The translations under genes and the position numbers were made by a program. The notes beneath the pieces are model-generated. The model saw nothing but the letters and a program-made list of their open reading frames with translations. It made no database searches and was not told where the DNA came from. This document shows, piece by piece, positions 31,707-40,508 of a stretch of 40,508 nucleotides of DNA. This DNA comes from Deltaproteobacteria bacterium (GTDB lineage Bacteria > Desulfobacterota > Desulfobulbia > Desulfobulbales > Desulfurivibrionaceae), in the NCBI GenBank assembly GCA_021822005.1, contig JAJZSH010000004.1:1-40508 (forward strand). The letters run 5' to 3'. Within the stretch, counting starts at the first letter, position 1. Each line of letters opens with the position of its first letter.

Positions 31707-32465
31707 ATGAGAAAACAACGAAGCGATGGACAGGAAACACGTCGAAACCTGTTGGGGTCCGCATGCAAGGTTTTTGCAAGCAAAGGCTTTCGCCAGGCGA
31801 CAATCGCCGAGATTTGCAAAAAGGCCAAGGTCAATAACGCCGCGGTCAGTTATCATTTCGGCAGCAAGGAGGACTTGTATGTGGAGTGCTGGCGTTACGC
31901 TTTCGCTCAGGCATCGAAGGCCTATCCCCTTAATGGCGGAATTCCGGCAGAAGCTCCGGCGGAAGCGCGGATGCGCGGTTTGATATTTTCAATTATGCAG
32001 AGGATCACCAATCCGAAAAGTCATGCTTTTGACATCTTTTATAAGGAGGCGGCAAACCCTTCCGGCTTGCTGACCAAAGTCATGTGGGAATCGGTGGAAC
32101 CAATCGTCCGCGGTTTTGACCTTCTGGTCAGTGAACTACTGGACAAAGAGCTCAACGAGCAAGAGGTGCAACTCTGCTCTATGAGTATCCGATCCCAGTG
32201 TTTGGGCCCATTGCTTTATGCCCGTCGCCGCAAGAGTGTACAGGATCCCTCTCAAAACGGCCTTGAGCCGCTGATCGAAGATGTGGAGCAGTTGGCGGAC
32301 CATATTACTCGCTTTAGCCTTTCCGGTATCCAGTGTTTCGCCTCCAAGATACATAATAATCAGAAAACTAGATTAGCTCATGAATTGCATGGGTCTGTAA
32401 AAAAACAATTTGACAAGAAAGGGGCAACCACCTATTTTAGGAGTGAACGTTCACTCTTAAAATAG
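31707..32465 (+). CDS. TetR-family regulator 1, CecR/YbiH-like
   Basis: Encodes 252 residues from ATG 31707, with GGGGGTGA upstream. The N-terminal HTH is clear: ETRRNLLGSACKVFASKGFR, QATIAEICKKAKVNNAAVSYHFGSKEDLY. The C-terminal domain (FDIFYKEAANPSGLL...MWESVEPIVRG...SIRSQCLGPLLYARR) resembles the DUF1956 domain of CecR/YbiH regulators, which often sit next to efflux operons. The last codons (RSERSLLK) are read from the left arm and centre of a 44-bp palindrome that is the putative operator of the next gene. The ligand is unknown. It is likely the first gene of the tetR1-tetR2 pair. Confidence 0.9.
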   Translation: MRKQRSDGQETRRNLLGSACKVFASKGFRQATIAEICKKAKVNNAAVSYHFGSKEDLYVECWRYAFAQASKAYPLNGGIPAEAPAEARMRGLIFSIMQRITNPKSHAFDIFYKEAANPSGLLTKVMWESVEPIVRGFDLLVSELLDKELNEQEVQLCSMSIRSQCLGPLLYARRRKSVQDPSQNGLEPLIEDVEQLADHITRFSLSGIQCFASKIHNNQKTRLAHELHGSVKKQFDKKGATTYFRSERSLLK

Positions 32466-32470
32466 GTGGT
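32427..32470. promoter_or_regulatory. 44-bp palindrome: operator plus tetR2 ribosome-binding site
   Basis: All 22 base pairs match except one G/T at 32440/32457. The core GAGTGAACGTTCACTC (32441-32456) recurs at 33093-33112 before the efflux operon. The left arm and core encode the end of TetR1, the stop TAG lies in the right arm, and the right arm also carries GGTGG, the ribosome-binding site of tetR2 (ATG 32476). As RNA the hairpin would hide that site in transcripts reading from tetR1. Confidence 0.75.
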
Positions 32471-32475
32471 CCGGT

Positions 32476-33051
32476 ATGGCGACTTCTGAAAAACGACAAG
32501 AGATATTACAAGCGGCATTGGAACTGATTGCCGAGCATGGATTCCATGGTGCCCCAATCGCCAGCATCGCCGATCGAGCCGGCGTAGGGGCGGGGACCAT
32601 CTATCGTTATTTCGTAAATAAAGACGTGCTTATCACAGACTTATTTCAAGATCTCCACGATAAAATCCAGACGGGACTCATGGAGGGTTATAAGCTGGAC
32701 AAATCACTTAGGGATAGATTTATCCATATCAGTACCGAGCTGCTTCGTTATTTTATCACACACCCTTTGGAGTTTCGTTTCCTGGAGCAGTATCTCAACT
32801 CGCCTTATGGTGTGGCTTTTCGGAGAGATAGAATTCTGGGGCAGGGCGGTGATGGAGATATGTATCGTACACTTCTTGAAGAAGGAGGAGTCAGGAAGAT
32901 CGTGAAGGATCTCCCACTGGTCGTGTTGTTTGCCCTGGCGATCGGCCCTCTTTTGACTGTGGCTCGTGACCATATTCTTGGTTTTGTTGAATTGGATGAT
33001 GTTTTGCTTGTGCAGACCGTTCAGGCCTGCTGGGATGGCATCAAAAGGTGA
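32476..33051 (+). CDS. TetR-family regulator 2, AcrR-like efflux repressor
   Basis: Encodes 191 residues from ATG 32476. HTH at about 5-50: RQEILQAALELIAEHGFHGA, SIADRAGVGAGTIYRYFVNKDVL. The C-terminal ligand domain is of the AcrR type (HPLEFRFLEQYLNSPYG). It is placed between two copies of the GAGTGAAYGTTCACTC operator, one over its own start region and one before the RND genes, so autorepression and repression of the pump are predicted. The inducer is unknown. Confidence 0.92.
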   Translation: MATSEKRQEILQAALELIAEHGFHGAPIASIADRAGVGAGTIYRYFVNKDVLITDLFQDLHDKIQTGLMEGYKLDKSLRDRFIHISTELLRYFITHPLEFRFLEQYLNSPYGVAFRRDRILGQGGDGDMYRTLLEEGGVRKIVKDLPLVVLFALAIGPLLTVARDHILGFVELDDVLLVQTVQACWDGIKR

Positions 33052-33092
33052 ACCGTAGTGTCTCGGCAGGGGGATTTTTTAATACTTTATTG

Positions 33093-33112
33093 AGGAGTGA
33101 ATGTTCACTCCT
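33093..33112. promoter_or_regulatory. TetR2 operator before the RND operon
   Basis: AGGAGTGAATGTTCACTCCT, symmetrical except for the central TG, matching the core at 32441-32456. It lies 97 bases before the efflux adaptor start and next to a possible -35 TTGAGG (33090-33095) with GATTTT 17 bases on. Confidence 0.75.
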
Positions 33113-33139
33113 GATTTTGGTTGTAAATTTCTTCCCGGT

Positions 33140-33166
33140 GCTGTCGCATCAGTTTGATGCGACAGC
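33140..33166. promoter_or_regulatory. Perfect 12-bp hairpin in the efflux mRNA leader
   Basis: GCTGTCGCATCA-GTT-TGATGCGACAGC. It lies between the operator and the adaptor start, so it would be in the mRNA leader. It could be a second regulator's operator (TetR1 or another protein) or an RNA stabiliser. No U-run follows, so it is not an intrinsic terminator. Confidence 0.55.
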
Positions 33167-33209
33167 GATCAAGCTAGGAAGTCGCTCAACTCCTTTGAGG
33201 TAAATTTTG

Positions 33210-34409
33210 ATGGACACCACTGACAAATTCAAACTGATCGCTCTGACGGGACTCTTAATCAGCATGTTCGCGATAACCGGTTGCAAGCAAAATACCTCGG
33301 GAGGACCGCCAGCCAGCAGTCCTCCCGAGGTAGGGATCGTGGCCATAACTACTGCGCCAATCACCTTGACCATGGAGCTTTCAGGCAGGACATCGCCCTA
33401 CATGATTGCCGAAGTGCGTCCCCAGGTGGGGGGGATTATCCAGAAAAGGCTGTTTACCGAGGGAACAGACGTGAAGGCCGGGCAGGTGCTTTATCAGATT
33501 GATCCCGCAACCTATCAGGCCGCTTACGCCAATGCCAAAGCAGCCCTGGCCCGAGCCGAGGCCAACCTTATCCCGATCCGACTCAAGGCGGAACGTTTTC
33601 GGGAGTTGGTAGCTATAAATGCCGTGAGCCGACAGGATTACGATGATGCAAGCTCAATGCTCAAACAGGCTGAGGCCGAGGTGGCGGCCAACCAGGCGGT
33701 TGTCGAGGCCGCTCGCATCAACCTGGATTACACCAGTGTGAAGGCGCCGATATCGGGTCGGATCGGCCGCTCGACCGTGACCGATGGGGCGTTGGTAACA
33801 GCGAGTCAAGCGGAGCCTATGGCCACGATTCAGCAACTTGATCCAGTCTACGTGGATGTGACACAGTCCAGCGCAGAGTTGCTCCGTCTGAAGCGGAATC
33901 TTGCTAATGGCGAAATTACGGGGAAAGATGCCGGCAAGGCAAAAGTCAAGCTGCTGCTGGAAGACGGCAGCTCTTATCCGCAAGAGGGAACCCTGAAATT
34001 CAGCGAAGTGACTGTCGACCAGAGTACCGGTTCCGTCACCCTGCGGGCGCTCTTTCCCAACCCAAATCAACTGTTGCTGCCCGGCATGTTTGTCCGCGGC
34101 ATTGTGCAGGAAGGGGTCAGCGAACAGGCTATCCTGGTTCCGCAGCGTGGGGTTAGCCGTAATCCGAAAGGTGAGGCCCTGGTCATGGTGGTCGGCGCCG
34201 AAGAAAAGGTGGAACCGCGTGTCATCAAGGTTTCCAGAACGGTTGGCGACAACTGGCTGGTGACTGAAGGGTTGAAGGCTGGAGACCGCGTAATCTTGGA
34301 AGGGATCCAAAAGGCGCGTCCTGGAACTCCGGTCAAAGCCGTCCCGTTCAGCAGCAAGCCGGATGCACCCCCAGCTGGCATTCCAACGTCAGCAGCAGCT
34401 AAAAAGTAA
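33210..34409 (+). CDS. RND efflux periplasmic adaptor (AcrA/MexA type)
   Basis: Encodes 399 residues from ATG 33210, with GAGG 9 bases upstream. The signal peptide ends in lipobox AITGC (Cys25), so the protein is an inner-membrane-anchored lipoprotein facing the periplasm. The halves of the lipoyl domain (EVRPQVGGIIQKRLFTEGTD, LDYTSVKAPISGRIGRSTVT) flank a helical hairpin rich in Ala/Glu, followed by beta-barrel (LDPVYVDVTQSSAEL) and membrane-proximal domains (LVPQRGVSRNPKGEALVMVV). It links the RND pump to the outer-membrane channel. It is the first gene of a three-gene pump operon; the next gene starts 12 bases after its stop. Confidence 0.95.
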   Translation: MDTTDKFKLIALTGLLISMFAITGCKQNTSGGPPASSPPEVGIVAITTAPITLTMELSGRTSPYMIAEVRPQVGGIIQKRLFTEGTDVKAGQVLYQIDPATYQAAYANAKAALARAEANLIPIRLKAERFRELVAINAVSRQDYDDASSMLKQAEAEVAANQAVVEAARINLDYTSVKAPISGRIGRSTVTDGALVTASQAEPMATIQQLDPVYVDVTQSSAELLRLKRNLANGEITGKDAGKAKVKLLLEDGSSYPQEGTLKFSEVTVDQSTGSVTLRALFPNPNQLLLPGMFVRGIVQEGVSEQAILVPQRGVSRNPKGEALVMVVGAEEKVEPRVIKVSRTVGDNWLVTEGLKAGDRVILEGIQKARPGTPVKAVPFSSKPDAPPAGIPTSAAAKK

Positions 34410-34421
34410 AGGAGACGCTCC

Positions 34422-37400
34422 ATGTCCAGGTTTTTCATCAATCGCCCTATCTTTGCCTGGGTGATCGCCATCATGGTCATGCTGGCCGGATTGCTGGCGA
34501 TCAAGACTCTGCCGGTCTCCCAGTATCCGCCCATCGCGCCGCCCCAGATAACCATCAATGCCGTGTATCCGGGCGCCTCCGCCCAGACCGTGCAGGATAC
34601 CGTTACCCAGGTCATCGAACAGAAGCTGAACGGCATTGATAATCTGATTTATATGTCTTCCACCAGCGATTCAGCCGGGGCGGTGGCCATCAATCTGACC
34701 TTCAAAGCCGGTACCGACCCGAACATCGCCCAGGTGCAGGTGCAGAACAAGCTGCAACTGGCTACGCCGCTGCTGCCCCAAATCGTGCAGCGACAAGGGG
34801 TTTCGGTGGTTAAATCCACCAAGAACTTCTTGCTGATCTTCGGGTTGGTTTCGGAAGATGGGTCCATGGACCGTAACACCCTGACTGACTACATGGTCTC
34901 CAATCTTCAGGACATCATCAGTAGGGTGGAGGGAGTAGGAGAATTGCAGGTGTTCGGCACCCAGAATGCCATGCGAATATGGCTGAACCCGGTTAAGCTG
35001 AACAACTTCCACCTAACCACAAATGATGTAATTGCGGCGCTACAGGCCCAGAACGCCCAGGTTTCAGCTGGTCAGTTCGGCGGAACCCCTGCTGCGCAGG
35101 GGCAACAACTCAACGCCACCATCACGGCCCGGACCTTACTCCAGACTCCGGAGCAGTTCGATGCAATCATCCTGCGGACCAACAGCGATGGTTCCACGGT
35201 CAGGTTGAAGGATGTAGCCGAAAGCAAGATAGGCACCGAAAACTACGATATTCAGTCGTTCTACAAAGGGAAGCCGATGGGTGGTATGGCAATCCGTCTG
35301 GCAGCCGGCGCCAATGCCCTGGATACGGGCAATCGCGTCAAGGCCAAGTTGGAGGAATTGTCGAAATACTTCCCTGCCGGCGTGAAGGTGGTTTATCCCT
35401 ACGACACCACTCCTTTTGTCAAAATATCAATAGAAGAGGTGGTTCAGACCCTGTTTGAGGCGGTCCTCCTTGTTTTTGTCATCATGTTTCTTTTCCTACA
35501 GAACTTCAGGGCCACATTGATACCCACCATTGCGGTACCGGTCGTTTTGCTTGGCACCTTCGGAGTGCTGTCGGCCAGCGGTTTTTCCATAAACACTCTG
35601 ACCATGTTCGCCTTGGTTATCGCCATCGGTTTGCTCGTAGATGACGCAATCGTGGTTGTAGAGAACGTGGAGCGGATTATGTCCGAGGAGGGGTTGTCGC
35701 CACGGGAGGCGACCATCAAATCCATGGGTCAGATCACCGGCGCACTATGGGGTATCGCCACCGTGCTGACAGCGGTTTTCGTGCCCATGGCCTTTTTTGG
35801 TGGATCTACCGGGGTCATCTATCGCCAGTTTTCTATCACCATCGTTTCCTCTATGATTCTTTCGGTGCTGGTGGCTATGATTCTTACACCAGCCCTGTGC
35901 GCCACCCTGCTCAAACCGGTGGAAAAGGGGCACGAGCCGGGGGAATCGGGTTGGTTCAGGAGGTTTTTTCACTGGTTCAACACGTTGTTCGACCGCGGCA
36001 GGGAGCAGTACGAAGGGATCGTCGGTCGCTCCTTTGGTAAACCGGTACGTTACCTGGTTGTCTATGGCGCTATTGTGGCGGCTATGGTTTTCTTTTTCAT
36101 GCGGCTTCCTACCGCCTTCCTGCCGGACGAGGACCAGGGATTCATTATTTGCCAGGTGCAATTGCCTGCCGGCGCCACCGAGGAACGGACGATTCAGGTG
36201 ATACGACAGATGGAGCAGCATTTTTTGGAGCGGGAGTCCAAAGCAGTTGAATCCATAATCACCGTGGCCGGGTTCAGTTTTGCCGGTCGAGGGCAGAACA
36301 TGGGACTGGCCTTTGTCAAGCTCAAGGACTGGAATCTGCGCAAGTCCACCGAGTTGAAGGCACCGGCCATTGCCGGCCGGGCTATGCAGGCCTTCTCAAA
36401 GGTTCGTGACGGTATGGTTTTTGCCTTCTCGCCACCGGCGGTGGTGGAGTTGGGGCAGGCCAACGGCTTCGATTTCCAGCTGCAGGATCGTGGCGGCTTG
36501 GGACACGATAAGCTGATGGAGGCACGCAACCAGTTGTTGGGTCTGGCCAGGAAAAATCCCAAGCTGATTGCGGTGCGCCCGAACGGTCAGGATGACTCAC
36601 CCCAGTTCAAGCTCGATATTGATGATGTCCGGGCAGGAGTCCTGGGGATCTCCCCGGCCGACATCAATAATATTCTGACAACAGCCTGGGGCGGTTCCTA
36701 CGTTAACGACTTCATTCAGAACGGCCGGGTCAAGAAGGTCTATCTCCAGGCCGACGCCAAGTACCGAATGCTGCCGGAGGATATTAAAAGCTGGTATGTC
36801 CGAAACGAAAGGGGCGAGATGGTGTCATTCTCGGCCTTTGCGACCGCCCACTGGCAGTATGGATCGCCCCGCCTGGAACGATATAACGGGATTCCATCCG
36901 TGGAGATTATGGGGCAGGCAGCCCCTGGCGTGAGTACCGGGGAGGCGATGGACGAAATGGAGAAAATGGCTGCTGGGCTGTCGTCGGGGATCGGTTACGA
37001 GTGGACCGGTCTCTCCTATGAGGAGAAGCAGGCAGGCAAACAGGCGCCGGCCCTGTATGCCATCTCGCTTTTGGTGGTGTTTCTGGCTGTGGCTGCGTTG
37101 TACGAGAGCTGGACTATCCCCTTTGTCAACCTGTTGATGTTGCCGCTGGGATTGGTGGGTGCAGTTGTGGCAGTTACAATGCGGGGGCTGCCCAACGATG
37201 TCTATCTCCAGATCGGGCTGTTGACTACGGTGGGGCTTTCCACCAAGAACGCCATCCTGATCATCCAGTTCATCAAGGAGCAGATGCATCAGGGCCATGA
37301 ACTGGTTGAGGCCACTCTGGCCGCGGTTAAGATCAGATTGCGTCCGGTCATCATGACCTCCCTGGCTTTCTTCTTCGGCACCCTGCCGCTGGCTTTGACC

Positions 37401-37583
37401 CGCGGGGCAGGCGCCGGGGCTCAGAACGCCATCGGCACCGCCGTCACCGGCGGGCTGCTTTCGGCTACTTTCATCGACTTGATTTTTATCCCGTTTTTCT
37501 TTGTCCTGATTTCTCGACGCTTTGCCGGAAAAAAGCCGACACCACAGTCCTCGGCTGATCCCAACGCTCAGGAGGTGCATTGA
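34422..37583 (+). CDS. RND multidrug efflux pump, HAE1 family (AcrB/MexB type)
   Basis: Encodes 1053 residues, the usual HAE1 length. It starts with the hallmark [20 protein letters not shown]. Twelve membrane segments and two large periplasmic loops are expected. Proton relay residues are in place: the Asp pair in [15 protein letters not shown] (about 406-407), Lys in [11 protein letters not shown] (about 940) and Arg in [10 protein letters not shown] (about 972). The G-rich segment [19 protein letters not shown] is typical. It exports hydrophobic or amphiphilic drugs by proton antiport as a trimer. It follows the adaptor gene directly, and the channel gene starts one base after its stop. 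Confidence 0.97.
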   Translation: MSRFFINRPIFAWVIAIMVMLAGLLAIKTLPVSQYPPIAPPQITINAVYPGASAQTVQDTVTQVIEQKLNGIDNLIYMSSTSDSAGAVAINLTFKAGTDPNIAQVQVQNKLQLATPLLPQIVQRQGVSVVKSTKNFLLIFGLVSEDGSMDRNTLTDYMVSNLQDIISRVEGVGELQVFGTQNAMRIWLNPVKLNNFHLTTNDVIAALQAQNAQVSAGQFGGTPAAQGQQLNATITARTLLQTPEQFDAIILRTNSDGSTVRLKDVAESKIGTENYDIQSFYKGKPMGGMAIRLAAGANALDTGNRVKAKLEELSKYFPAGVKVVYPYDTTPFVKISIEEVVQTLFEAVLLVFVIMFLFLQNFRATLIPTIAVPVVLLGTFGVLSASGFSINTLTMFALVIAIGLLVDDAIVVVENVERIMSEEGLSPREATIKSMGQITGALWGIATVLTAVFVPMAFFGGSTGVIYRQFSITIVSSMILSVLVAMILTPALCATLLKPVEKGHEPGESGWFRRFFHWFNTLFDRGREQYEGIVGRSFGKPVRYLVVYGAIVAAMVFFFMRLPTAFLPDEDQGFIICQVQLPAGATEERTIQVIRQMEQHFLERESKAVESIITVAGFSFAGRGQNMGLAFVKLKDWNLRKSTELKAPAIAGRAMQAFSKVRDGMVFAFSPPAVVELGQANGFDFQLQDRGGLGHDKLMEARNQLLGLARKNPKLIAVRPNGQDDSPQFKLDIDDVRAGVLGISPADINNILTTAWGGSYVNDFIQNGRVKKVYLQADAKYRMLPEDIKSWYVRNERGEMVSFSAFATAHWQYGSPRLERYNGIPSVEIMGQAAPGVSTGEAMDEMEKMAAGLSSGIGYEWTGLSYEEKQAGKQAPALYAISLLVVFLAVAALYESWTIPFVNLLMLPLGLVGAVVAVTMRGLPNDVYLQIGLLTTVGLSTKNAILIIQFIKEQMHQGHELVEATLAAVKIRLRPVIMTSLAFFFGTLPLALTRGAGAGAQNAIGTAVTGGLLSATFIDLIFIPFFFVLISRRFAGKKPTPQSSADPNAQEVH

Positions 37584-37584
37584 T

Positions 37585-39030
37585 ATGAAATCGAAGATCG
37601 CAGCCCTGTGTTTGCCCATGGCAGCATTGCTTTGCCTGGAGGGCTGTACCATGGCCCCCAGGTATGTCCGCCCCGAGGCACCGACGGCGGCCGTTTGGCC
37701 AAGCGGCTCGGCATATCAAGAGCGAGGAGAAAGCCAATCCGCCAAAGAAGTGGCCGATATCCCCTGGCAGGAATTCTTTGTTGATCAGCAGTTGCAGAAA
37801 TTGATTATTCTCGCCCTCGAAAATAACCGCGACCTGCGCATCGCCGCTCTCAATATCGAGAGGTCACGGGCTCAGTACCGAATCCAACGTGCCGAGCTGT
37901 TTCCGCAGATCGACGCCACCGCTGCCGGCAGCAAACAACGGATCCCTGAGACCCTTTCGACCACAGGTCAGGCCGAAACCGTTCATCAATATAACGTAGG
38001 TGTTGGGGTCAGCGCTTACGAACTTGATCTGTTCGGTCGCGTGCAAAGTCTGAAGGATCAGGCGTTAGAACAATATCTTGCTACCGAGCAGGCGCGACGC
38101 ACTGTCCAGATCAGCTTGGTCGCAGAGGTAGCTACGCAATACTTGACCCTGGCTGCCGACCGTGAACTGCTTGCACTGGCCCAAAATACTCTGGACGCCC
38201 AACAGAGCACCTACCAATTAATTCAGCGTCGCTTTGAAATGGGCGCTTCTTCAGAGTTGGATTTGCGGCAGGCGCAAACACGGGTGGATGCAGCGCGGGT
38301 GGATATCGCCCGCTACCTTGCTCTGGTGGCCCAAGACGAAAACGGTCTCAACTTGGTAGTCGGGTCGACGGTCCCAGCCGAATTACTTCCCCAGACATTA
38401 TCCGAAACACTTACAGCAATGAAGGACATCTCCCCCGGTTTGCCGTCCGAGGTGCTGTTGCGGCGTCCCGATGTCCTGCAGGCTGAGAATCAGCTTAAGG
38501 GTTTCAATGCCAATATAGGCGCGGCAAGGGCGGCGTTTTTCCCACGCATCACTCTGGTCAGTTCTATCGGTGTCGGAAGCGATGAGTTATCCGGTCTCTT
38601 CAAATCAGGCTCGGGCGCCTGGGCTTTCGCACCACAAATAGTTCTCCCGATTTTCGATGCCGGCAGCAGATGGGCTAGTTTAAAGGTGGCGGAGGTGGAT
38701 CGGAACATCGCCGTTGCCCGGTATGAGAAGGCGATTCAGACGGCCTTCCGAGAAGTGGCCGACTCCCTTGCCCAGCGGGGAACCATCGACGACCAGGTGG
38801 CTGCGCAGCAGTCGCTCACCGATGCCACCGCCATGAGTTACCGCCTCTTTCAAGCTCGCTATGAAAAAGGGGTGGACAGCTATCTGAATGCGTTGGATTC
38901 CCAGCGTTCGCTCTATGACGCCCAAAAGGGGTTGATTGCCACCCGGTTAACGCGGCTGCAGAACCTGGTGACATTATATAAAGTGTTGGGTGGCGGTGGA
39001 GAAATCGCGTCTGCGCCACAAACTCCGTGA
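37585..39030 (+). CDS. Outer-membrane efflux lipoprotein (OprM/NodT type)
   Basis: Encodes 481 residues from ATG 37585, with GGAGG upstream. The signal peptide ends in lipobox LEGC (Cys21), typical of NodT/OprM channels. Two OEP repeats give the trimeric alpha-barrel: [15 protein letters not shown]-like helix ([20 protein letters not shown]), then [20 protein letters not shown]; later [20 protein letters not shown] and [18 protein letters not shown]. It completes the tripartite pump. A small membrane protein gene follows after 44 bases, probably in the same transcript. Confidence 0.95.
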   Translation: MKSKIAALCLPMAALLCLEGCTMAPRYVRPEAPTAAVWPSGSAYQERGESQSAKEVADIPWQEFFVDQQLQKLIILALENNRDLRIAALNIERSRAQYRIQRAELFPQIDATAAGSKQRIPETLSTTGQAETVHQYNVGVGVSAYELDLFGRVQSLKDQALEQYLATEQARRTVQISLVAEVATQYLTLAADRELLALAQNTLDAQQSTYQLIQRRFEMGASSELDLRQAQTRVDAARVDIARYLALVAQDENGLNLVVGSTVPAELLPQTLSETLTAMKDISPGLPSEVLLRRPDVLQAENQLKGFNANIGAARAAFFPRITLVSSIGVGSDELSGLFKSGSGAWAFAPQIVLPIFDAGSRWASLKVAEVDRNIAVARYEKAIQTAFREVADSLAQRGTIDDQVAAQQSLTDATAMSYRLFQARYEKGVDSYLNALDSQRSLYDAQKGLIATRLTRLQNLVTLYKVLGGGGEIASAPQTP

Positions 39031-39074
39031 TCCGCTGCTGAGGTGAAGCACCAAACACGTAACCGGAGGGATTC

Positions 39075-39206
39075 ATGAAACCATCCAGGTTGGCTTTGTA
39101 TATCGTGATCGCATTACTCTCTCTTGCGGTGGCATTTTACGTTTTGGCCAAGGAACCACCGCCGGGCTGGCCGATCAATCTGATTCACCTGCTTTGCAAA
39201 TACTGA
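39075..39206 (+). CDS. 43-residue single-TM protein after the RND operon
   Basis: ATG 39075 has CGGAGGG (39064-39070) at 4-bases spacing. The product starts MKPSRLALYIVIALLSLAVA, then FYVLAKEPPPGWPINLIHLL and ends CKY. Residues 6-25 form one strong hydrophobic helix; basic residues before it suggest an N-in orientation, with a Pro-rich amphipathic tail outside. The size, topology and place after an AcrB homologue recall AcrZ (49 residues), but I see no clear sequence match, and AcrZ genes are usually unlinked from acrB. The rest of 39031-39445 holds no other gene. Confidence 0.7.
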   Translation: MKPSRLALYIVIALLSLAVAFYVLAKEPPPGWPINLIHLLCKY

Positions 39207-39445
39207 TTTTTCAGATGTTGGTCTTAGCCTGGCTTTACCGGGTAACTAACAATGAGACTCTCTGCAAGGTGCTTGGAGAAGGGTTGCTCGCGGACTGGCG
39301 CCCAATGCATGCTGTTGTCACGGGGGGATTCTTCATGCTTACCATGTGGAGTGCCTCTCCATATGGTCATTAACATGGAGTGGAGGCCAGAAGAGAGAGG
39401 ATTGAATTCAGGAAACGCATGACATGGGACTGAAGAGGTGTGTGG

Positions 39446-40036
39446 ATGAATCAGCAAAAAAATATTCCCACTGGCAAGAGCAGCTTCGATTTAATCGACA
39501 AGGAAAAATTTTTTCGGGAACTAGAAATCAAGGAGGACACAATTTTTCTTGATGCTGTCTGTGGTTGCGGCGACTATGCCCTGGCCGCGGCCAGCCGGAT
39601 TAGGGAGCAGGGACGGATATATGCCTTTGATTTGCAGGAGGGGATAATTGATCGGTTGACCGATAAAATTTTGGCTGAAGGTATCACCAATGTCGTCCCA
39701 AGGGTCGCTGGCCCGCTTTCACTTCCTTTGGGTAACAACACAATAGATATTTGCCTCATGGTCACGGCATTTTATGACTTGGTGCCGCAGGGCGACGATG
39801 AGAAAGCATTGAGTGAAATTACGAGGGTCTTGAAGCCAAGCGGCGTTCTGGCTGTGATTGAATTCAAGAAAATATCCGGTCATCTCGGCCTGCCGATCAA
39901 TATTCGTATCAAATCGGCGGAGCTGGACGAGACGCTCCGTTTTCACGGGTTCACTTCAGTGAAACCCCGAGAGATTGAAGTTGGTGAATATAGTTACCTC
40001 TCGCTTTATCGTAAAGATAACGTGCAACCCTACTGA
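39446..40036 (+). CDS. Class I SAM-dependent methyltransferase
   Basis: Encodes 196 residues from ATG 39446, with AGAGG 7 bases upstream; a GTG two codons earlier is less likely. The Rossmann-type methyltransferase order is visible: motif I FLDAVCGCGDYALA (34-47), acidic strand end IYAFDLQEG, motif near NNTIDICLMVTAFYDL, and KPSGVLAVIEFKK. The glycine motif is degenerate (D-A-V-C-G-C-G), as in UbiE/arsenite-methyltransferase-like proteins, and three Cys cluster nearby. Substrate unknown. It is on the same strand as the pump, 239 bases after the small membrane gene, with its own ribosome site. Confidence 0.87.
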   Translation: MNQQKNIPTGKSSFDLIDKEKFFRELEIKEDTIFLDAVCGCGDYALAAASRIREQGRIYAFDLQEGIIDRLTDKILAEGITNVVPRVAGPLSLPLGNNTIDICLMVTAFYDLVPQGDDEKALSEITRVLKPSGVLAVIEFKKISGHLGLPINIRIKSAELDETLRFHGFTSVKPREIEVGEYSYLSLYRKDNVQPY

Positions 40037-40305
40037 CTACGAACTCTATAATGCTTGCTCCTTATAAGTGCGAATAACAAAAAATATAGTCAAGGGAAAG
40101 ACGAGAAAATTAGTCAAAGAGGGGCAATCAAGCATCACGATTTTGCACACATGACGAACGCTGCCAAGATTCAGGAATTTTTATCACCGGCAGCCCCGTC
40201 GCCCACCGATCAGGAATTGCGACATATATTCGTTCCTCTGCTTAGGGGCTGACTCAGGTCACAGACTAACCTCTGCTGTAGGTTGATAAAAGGAGAAGCA
40301 AAACA

Positions 40306-40508
40306 TGTGTAAAGTGTTAATCGTTCATTACAGTATGTATGGGCACATTTACAAGATGGCCGAAGCTGTGGCGGAAGGTGTTCGGGCGGTAGCCGGGTGC
40401 GGGGCGGTGATAAAAAAAGTTCCGGAGACCCTTCCCTCAACAGTGATGGAGAAGATGGGAGCGCTTGATGCCCAGAAAGGAATGCAACATATCCCGGCTG
40501 CCACGATG
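40306..40508 (+). CDS. wrbA: NAD(P)H:quinone oxidoreductase, WrbA type (5' part)
   Basis: ATG 40306 is preceded by AAGGAG; the gene runs off the window after 67 codons. The start [20 protein letters not shown] has the flavodoxin-like FMN phosphate loop (YSMYGHI) of WrbA, and [10 protein letters not shown] continues as in the family. WrbA is a tetrameric FMN quinone reductase that limits redox cycling. The gap 40037-40305 holds no supportable gene; a 65-codon open frame there has no ribosome site or recognisable family. Confidence 0.92.

Noticed and set aside
40055-40252. 65-codon open frame before wrbA
   Set aside because: No ATG with a ribosome site at its start, no family, and unusual composition; probably noncoding.

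Overview
The window looks like a chromosomal segment of a fairly GC-rich, Gram-negative member of the former Deltaproteobacteria (Desulfobacterota, possibly Desulfobulbales). The inference rests on the gene order tRNA-Ser / SRP RNA / dnaX / ybaB / recR, then tRNA-Val / thrS / infC / rpmI / rplT / pheS / pheT / ihfA / merR-like, on the small proteins near the left end, and on a tripartite RND pump. No rRNA or phylogenetic marker was compared, so the taxonomy is inference.

Layout. 1-2301 (minus): 5' part of a long Ala/Thr-rich DUF4214 protein with internal repeats. 2402-2549: a 148-bp MITE-like element. 2729-5120 (minus): small acidic protein, SAP protein, universal stress protein, a conserved protein of unknown function and a thioredoxin-fold protein. 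5152-8403 (minus): a PHP/EndoQ-like nuclease fused to a UvrD helicase, with two sliding-clamp-binding motifs. 8461-9165: a nest of G/C-run palindromes around a DUF559 endonuclease-like gene. 9349-10750: thioredoxin-reductase-like flavoprotein and tadA. 10808-14534: two tRNA-Ser genes and the SRP RNA bracketing a WbpL/WbpM-type pair for surface polysaccharide. 14807-17868: dnaX-ybaB-recR, ending in a clear terminator. 18005-26010: tRNA-Val and the translation-gene block. 26033-26364: tRNA-Pro with its promoter interrupted by a second copy of the 148-bp MITE.

From the 3' side of tRNA-Pro starts an accessory region. It holds a remnant or atypical mobilizable element (unknown regulator, AlpA, a replication protein with a DnaA domain-I-like C terminus, candidate oriT, MobC, MOBP-type relaxase, and two small genes nested in the relaxase 3' end). 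No integrase and no second att site are visible. An IS1595-family transposase pseudogene follows. Then comes an efflux island: two TetR regulators, palindromic operators, AcrA/AcrB/OprM-type genes, a 43-residue single-TM protein, a SAM methyltransferase and the start of wrbA.

The most interesting signals are: (i) the EndoQ-UvrD fusion with QISLF and QLQLF clamp motifs; (ii) an A10 run in dnaX with stops in both alternative frames, predicting a gamma-like short product; (iii) the AcrZ-sized membrane protein after the RND operon; (iv) nested, well-primed genes inside the relaxase; (v) an AUC start for infC; (vi) a 44-bp palindrome combining the end of tetR1, an operator and the ribosome-binding site of tetR2; (vii) two repeat families with unusual insertion contexts.
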